The notes under the pieces are model-generated. The model had not been told where the DNA came from and made no database searches. It worked only from the letters and a program-made list of their open reading frames with translations. This document shows, in pieces, positions 20,613 to 23,775 of a stretch of 23,775 nt of DNA. Made by a program: the position numbers and the translations under genes. This DNA is from a virus. The stretch is taken from positions 1 to 23,775 of the IMG/VR virus record IMGVR_UViG_3300009412_000037. One strand, given 5' to 3'. The stretch's first letter is position 1. Every line of letters starts with the position of its first letter.

Positions 20613-23149
20613 TGGCAAATAATTTACATAGAGCAAGACCAGTAAAAAAGCCACCAGAACCTCTTCCTGTATCTTTAAGAGTTATAATGAAGCGTCTTAA
20701 AATTGATGATCCTTCTAACTTATTAGATTTTGCTAGAAGGGTTAGAGATGTAGAAAGTTCTGGTGGTACAAAGAAAGTAAATCCTAATAGTAATGCAAGA
20801 GGAATTTATCAATGGATGACATCAGATTTTGGAAAGGGTGAAAAGAAAGGAACTATTGAAAGTGCCACTCATAATTTAATAAAGTCTTATAATAAAGAAG
20901 GAATAGAGATACCAGATTGGTTGTTAAGTTTAGATAGGAATGCAGAAATATTGCGCCAGAATGAGGGGTATATAAAGACTTTAACACAAGAAGATTGGCA
21001 GAATCAAGTACTCGATTTAAAACCACATATGGAGGATGCACTATTTTGGTCATACCTAGATCAACAGCCAGGAACTGATGAGAAGTGGTTAACAATAACT
21101 TATGGTAATGATACGCCTTGGCCCAAAAAAAATGATAAGCCGCGTTACTGGGCAATGTTGGATACTTATATTAAGCATCACCATAGAGGAGGAGAAAAGG
21201 TAGAAAAGGAAAAATTTAGAGATGTTAATATAAGAAAGAAATTTGGTTTACCAGCGTATCATAAAGATGAAAATCCTTTTCAACCTGCACTTCCAATGTC
21301 TGATATAAGATTAGATGAAGAACTTCACGCACCATATCAACTCTATGAATTACCTACGCTTCTAAATGAAAAACCTATCCTTAGAGGGACACCGGAGGAC
21401 ACAATGAATACAGGATTAAAAAGTTTACAAAAACAAAGTGACGGCCAAATATTTGAAGATATTGATATAGAACATTGGACAGAGGAAATGGAGGATACTT
21501 ACCGGAAAAGGCTGGCACGAGAAAATGCAGAAAGGGAAGAGACTCAAAGAGCTTATGAGTTAAGCAGATATGGAGTTTTTCCAGAGTTATTTGAAGATAT
21601 TGATGTAGAACATTGGATAGATCCTATTCTTACAGATTATGATAAAGTTTCAGAAAAAGATAGAGATAAGTTATGGTCTTCAATTCCTCGACACTGGCGA
21701 CAGGCTTATTCTTTAGATGATTTTAAACAACGAGAAGATTATTGGAGAACTTTGAGACAAAAAGAAGAAGAAGAGTCTCAAAGGTTGTGGGAAAGATATT
21801 ATAGAGGTAAAGCTCTAGCGGAGAAACATCGTAATGCAGAGATATTATCCACTGATGATGCTATTGAACAACAATTAGTAACTATTCCCGAAGCACCATT
21901 TACTGAAGATGATTTGAGAATTCTGGCACCATTTACTGAAGATGATTTGAGAATTCTGAGACAAAAAGAAATTGTTGATGACATTCTCTTAGAGCCTGTC
22001 CCATACCTATCCCTCCCCATTGCTTCTGATCTTAACTTACCTCATAATAGAAAGTTCGGAGGATTAGTATCTTTGGCTAATGGAGGAAATCCTTACGTCT
22101 ACGAGGATATAGTAGAAGATGCTATGTATGAATCACCTCAAGAAAGTTATGAATATCAAGATTACAGTTCACAAGAAGAAACGCCGTTACCGTATAATTT
22201 AGCAACTACTCCCGGAGCACCACTTATTCCTGTTTATGGAGGAAATGTAAACCCAGATTATATGGCTCTGCATCCTAATTATAGTATAGTAGAGGATTTG
22301 GCACAAGCTAGACAATATAGTTCTCCCTTAAACTTTGTAAAGGAAACATCCCCTGCTACATTAGGTTCACCAATGGATATTAGACCTACTTCTTTAGAAA
22401 TAGCAAATTATAATAGATTACGAGAGAATGTAGCCCAACGACAAAGAGAGAATGATGACCAAGGGATAAACTGGAAAAATGTAGGACTAAGCGCATTGAA
22501 AAATACAGGAAAATTTATAGGGTCAGGTTTGGTTAATGCACTAACAGGAATCCCAGTGCCAATGGTTTGGCCTATGGCGACAGTAGGTCGTGGTATGTTT
22601 CAACATCATAAAAATATAAGAGACTATGGACGAGATTATAGGGATAATGCTGATATAGTTGCCCAACTTAAAGAGCAAGGTAAGTTTGTTGATATAGAGG
22701 GACCAAGTAGGGAATGGTGGGATGATGATTCCGAAGAGGAATACTCTTCTCCCTGGCGGAAGACCCCCAACCTAGGTCTAAGGTATCTTGATCAACCTTT
22801 TAATGAACCTGAAGATATGAGGTATGGTGTATATAAGGCAGGAGGTTTAATATCTCTGCAAGGAGGAGGAAATCCAATAGCAAATAATTTTACTCAACAT
22901 ATTCGAGAAGGTATAAATAGTGGAATAAGAAGTATGGTAGCAAATGCTTATGCTCAAGGAAATGTTCCTCCTCCTTCTTCTCCACAACTTACTCAATCAC
23001 AACTATTAAATCAAGGACTAACTATGGCTCCTAATACAGCTAATAGACCTGTACCACAGCAACCTCATGCACAGAGTAACATTAGTAATGTGTATGCTCA
23101 AAGTACACAACCACAATCTTATTATATGCAACCCAACCAGATTAGGTGA
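20612..23149 (+). CDS. Internal ejection protein with lytic-transglycosylase-like motif, 845 aa
   Basis: I use the ATG at 20612 (TAATG overlap); the ATG at 20594 is inside the previous gene. Residues about 36-150 look like a lysozyme/lytic transglycosylase fold: LLDFARRVRDVESSGGTKKV with candidate catalytic Glu48 in VESSGG, then NARGIYQW (61-68). This suggests peptidoglycan opening during DNA entry, as for T7 gp16. The middle is charged and helical, with two FEDID(I/V)EHW repeats and an exact 33-bp tandem duplication. KFGGLVSLANGGNP (about 480-493) and KAGGLISLQGGGNP (742-755) bracket a weakly hydrophobic segment (about 623-665). The end is Gln/Pro/Asn-rich. The enzymatic role is inferred. 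Confidence 0.7.
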   Translation: MANNLHRARPVKKPPEPLPVSLRVIMKRLKIDDPSNLLDFARRVRDVESSGGTKKVNPNSNARGIYQWMTSDFGKGEKKGTIESATHNLIKSYNKEGIEIPDWLLSLDRNAEILRQNEGYIKTLTQEDWQNQVLDLKPHMEDALFWSYLDQQPGTDEKWLTITYGNDTPWPKKNDKPRYWAMLDTYIKHHHRGGEKVEKEKFRDVNIRKKFGLPAYHKDENPFQPALPMSDIRLDEELHAPYQLYELPTLLNEKPILRGTPEDTMNTGLKSLQKQSDGQIFEDIDIEHWTEEMEDTYRKRLARENAEREETQRAYELSRYGVFPELFEDIDVEHWIDPILTDYDKVSEKDRDKLWSSIPRHWRQAYSLDDFKQREDYWRTLRQKEEEESQRLWERYYRGKALAEKHRNAEILSTDDAIEQQLVTIPEAPFTEDDLRILAPFTEDDLRILRQKEIVDDILLEPVPYLSLPIASDLNLPHNRKFGGLVSLANGGNPYVYEDIVEDAMYESPQESYEYQDYSSQEETPLPYNLATTPGAPLIPVYGGNVNPDYMALHPNYSIVEDLAQARQYSSPLNFVKETSPATLGSPMDIRPTSLEIANYNRLRENVAQRQRENDDQGINWKNVGLSALKNTGKFIGSGLVNALTGIPVPMVWPMATVGRGMFQHHKNIRDYGRDYRDNADIVAQLKEQGKFVDIEGPSREWWDDDSEEEYSSPWRKTPNLGLRYLDQPFNEPEDMRYGVYKAGGLISLQGGGNPIANNFTQHIREGINSGIRSMVANAYAQGNVPPPSSPQLTQSQLLNQGLTMAPNTANRPVPQQPHAQSNISNVYAQSTQPQSYYMQPNQIR
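21893..21958 (+). repeat. Exact 33-bp tandem duplication in the ejection gene
   Basis: 21893-21925 and 21926-21958 are identical and keep frame, duplicating 11 residues (APFTEDDLRIL). Perfect identity points to a recent event or to replication slippage, in contrast to the diverged repeats of the fibre gene. An assembly artefact cannot be excluded from one sequence. Confidence 0.9.
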
Positions 23150-23155
23150 TAAATT

Positions 23156-23775
23156 ATGGCACAATATATTAATAGAAACGCACCAGGAGCAGGTCTTGCA
23201 AGTTTGATGGCTGCAAGAGGAAGAGGAGGAGATACTGAACTAGTCCATATGACTAGACCAGAGGTTAAGAGATTAGAAGCTTCAGGGTTAATGTCTTTAA
23301 ATCCTCAAACTGGACTACCTGAGTATTTCCTTGGAGGTTTAAAGAATTTTGCTAAAAGCTTGGTTAAGCCAAGAAATCTAGCTGCGTTAGCTGCTGGAAT
23401 AATGTTTGGTCCTGCAATTTATGGTGCTATAGGAGGTGCTATGGGAACAGGATTATTCGGAACTTTGGCAACTGGTGCGTTAGGTGGAGCCGCTGTTGGA
23501 GGTCTAACTGGAGCTATAGCTGGTCAAGATATTCCAAAAAGTATTGTGTTTGGAGGAGGAACTGGATTAGCGGGTTCAGCAGTTGGTTATGGAACAGGAA
23601 AATGGGCTGATAGCCGTGCTCTTGCACGAGGCCATCAAGCACAAAAAGTTATTGATGCAAACAAATATAGGCAGCAGGTAGCGGGGGTATATCCAGAGAA
23701 ACTAGCAGAGATAAGTAATATGCCAGTATCGGAATTACAAACAGCAGTACAGAGATCTGATGCGATATCTAAAAT
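23156..23775 (+). CDS. Gly-rich internal virion protein, 5' part only (cut by window edge)
   Basis: An open frame from 23156 runs without stop to the right edge (206 complete codons). AGGTGA, overlapping the previous stop, is the likely ribosome binding site. The N-terminus has APGAGLASLMAARGRGGDTE, then LVHMTRPEVKRLEASGLMSL and NPQTGLPEYFLGGLKNF, a combination I recall from marine phage proteins near ejection genes. Residues about 79-130 are Gly/Ala-rich and hydrophobic (AALAAGIMFGPAIYGAIGG, then GTLATGALGGAAVGGLTGAI), able to insert in membranes. The visible 3' end is helical and polar. It is probably a second ejection or pore-forming internal protein; length and C-terminus are not visible. 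Confidence 0.75.
   Translation, partial: MAQYINRNAPGAGLASLMAARGRGGDTELVHMTRPEVKRLEASGLMSLNPQTGLPEYFLGGLKNFAKSLVKPRNLAALAAGIMFGPAIYGAIGGAMGTGLFGTLATGALGGAAVGGLTGAIAGQDIPKSIVFGGGTGLAGSAVGYGTGKWADSRALARGHQAQKVIDANKYRQQVAGVYPEKLAEISNMPVSELQTAVQRSDAISK

Overview
The window holds the virion-assembly half of a tailed phage genome, probably from an uncultured aquatic or marine phage. It is one long rightward late operon of about 26 tightly packed genes (942 to the right edge), preceded by a 560-bp regulatory region and one leftward gene. The recognisable virion proteins fit a short-tailed (podovirus-like) particle with P22-type logic: large terminase, long portal, scaffold, Mu gpT-like major capsid protein, gp4-like tail adaptor, gp10-like tail nozzle/stabilisation protein, and internal ejection proteins including one with a transglycosylase-like motif. 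No tail-tube, sheath or tape-measure gene is seen. The operon is A+T-rich with AGA-dominated arginine codons, which suggests a low-GC bacterial host that I cannot identify. The leftward gene is clearly richer in G+C.

Layout. 1-382: a leftward gene of unknown function with a very good terminator. 383-941: no convincing gene; it holds several inverted and direct repeats, a Fur-box-like pair, a strong sigma70-type promoter and a 10-bp repeat array just before terL. 942-5232: terminase large subunit and portal, with a second promoter overlapping the terL stop. 5259-6109: two small proteins and a GroES-like co-chaperonin. 6116-6145: a third promoter. 6199-9240: scaffold, two head-associated proteins and the major capsid protein, closed by a strong terminator (9250-9287). 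9302-12846: a small beta-rich protein, an adaptor-like protein, five small mostly basic or Gly/Lys-rich proteins, a P22 gp4-like adaptor and a degenerate zinc-ribbon protein. 12843-18444: two tail-fibre-like proteins sharing a duplicated C-terminal domain, a large LamG/SPRY-like adhesion protein, a putative fibre-assembly protein and a secreted two-cysteine protein. 18453-20612: tail nozzle and a small unknown. 20612-23775: two ejection-type proteins, the last cut by the window edge.

How they work together: the scaffold and capsid protein build the procapsid on the portal, probably helped by the phage GroES acting with host GroEL. The terminase packages DNA, the adaptor and nozzle close the head and make the short tail, and the fibre and adhesion proteins recognise the host. 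The internal proteins probably cross the cell wall on infection. The least explained parts are the cluster of small proteins with GGQV-type tails, the related GGL-SL-GGNP motifs in the ejection protein, the exported two-cysteine protein, and the repeat-rich region before terL. All identifications come from reading the sequence and remembered family features; no search was run.
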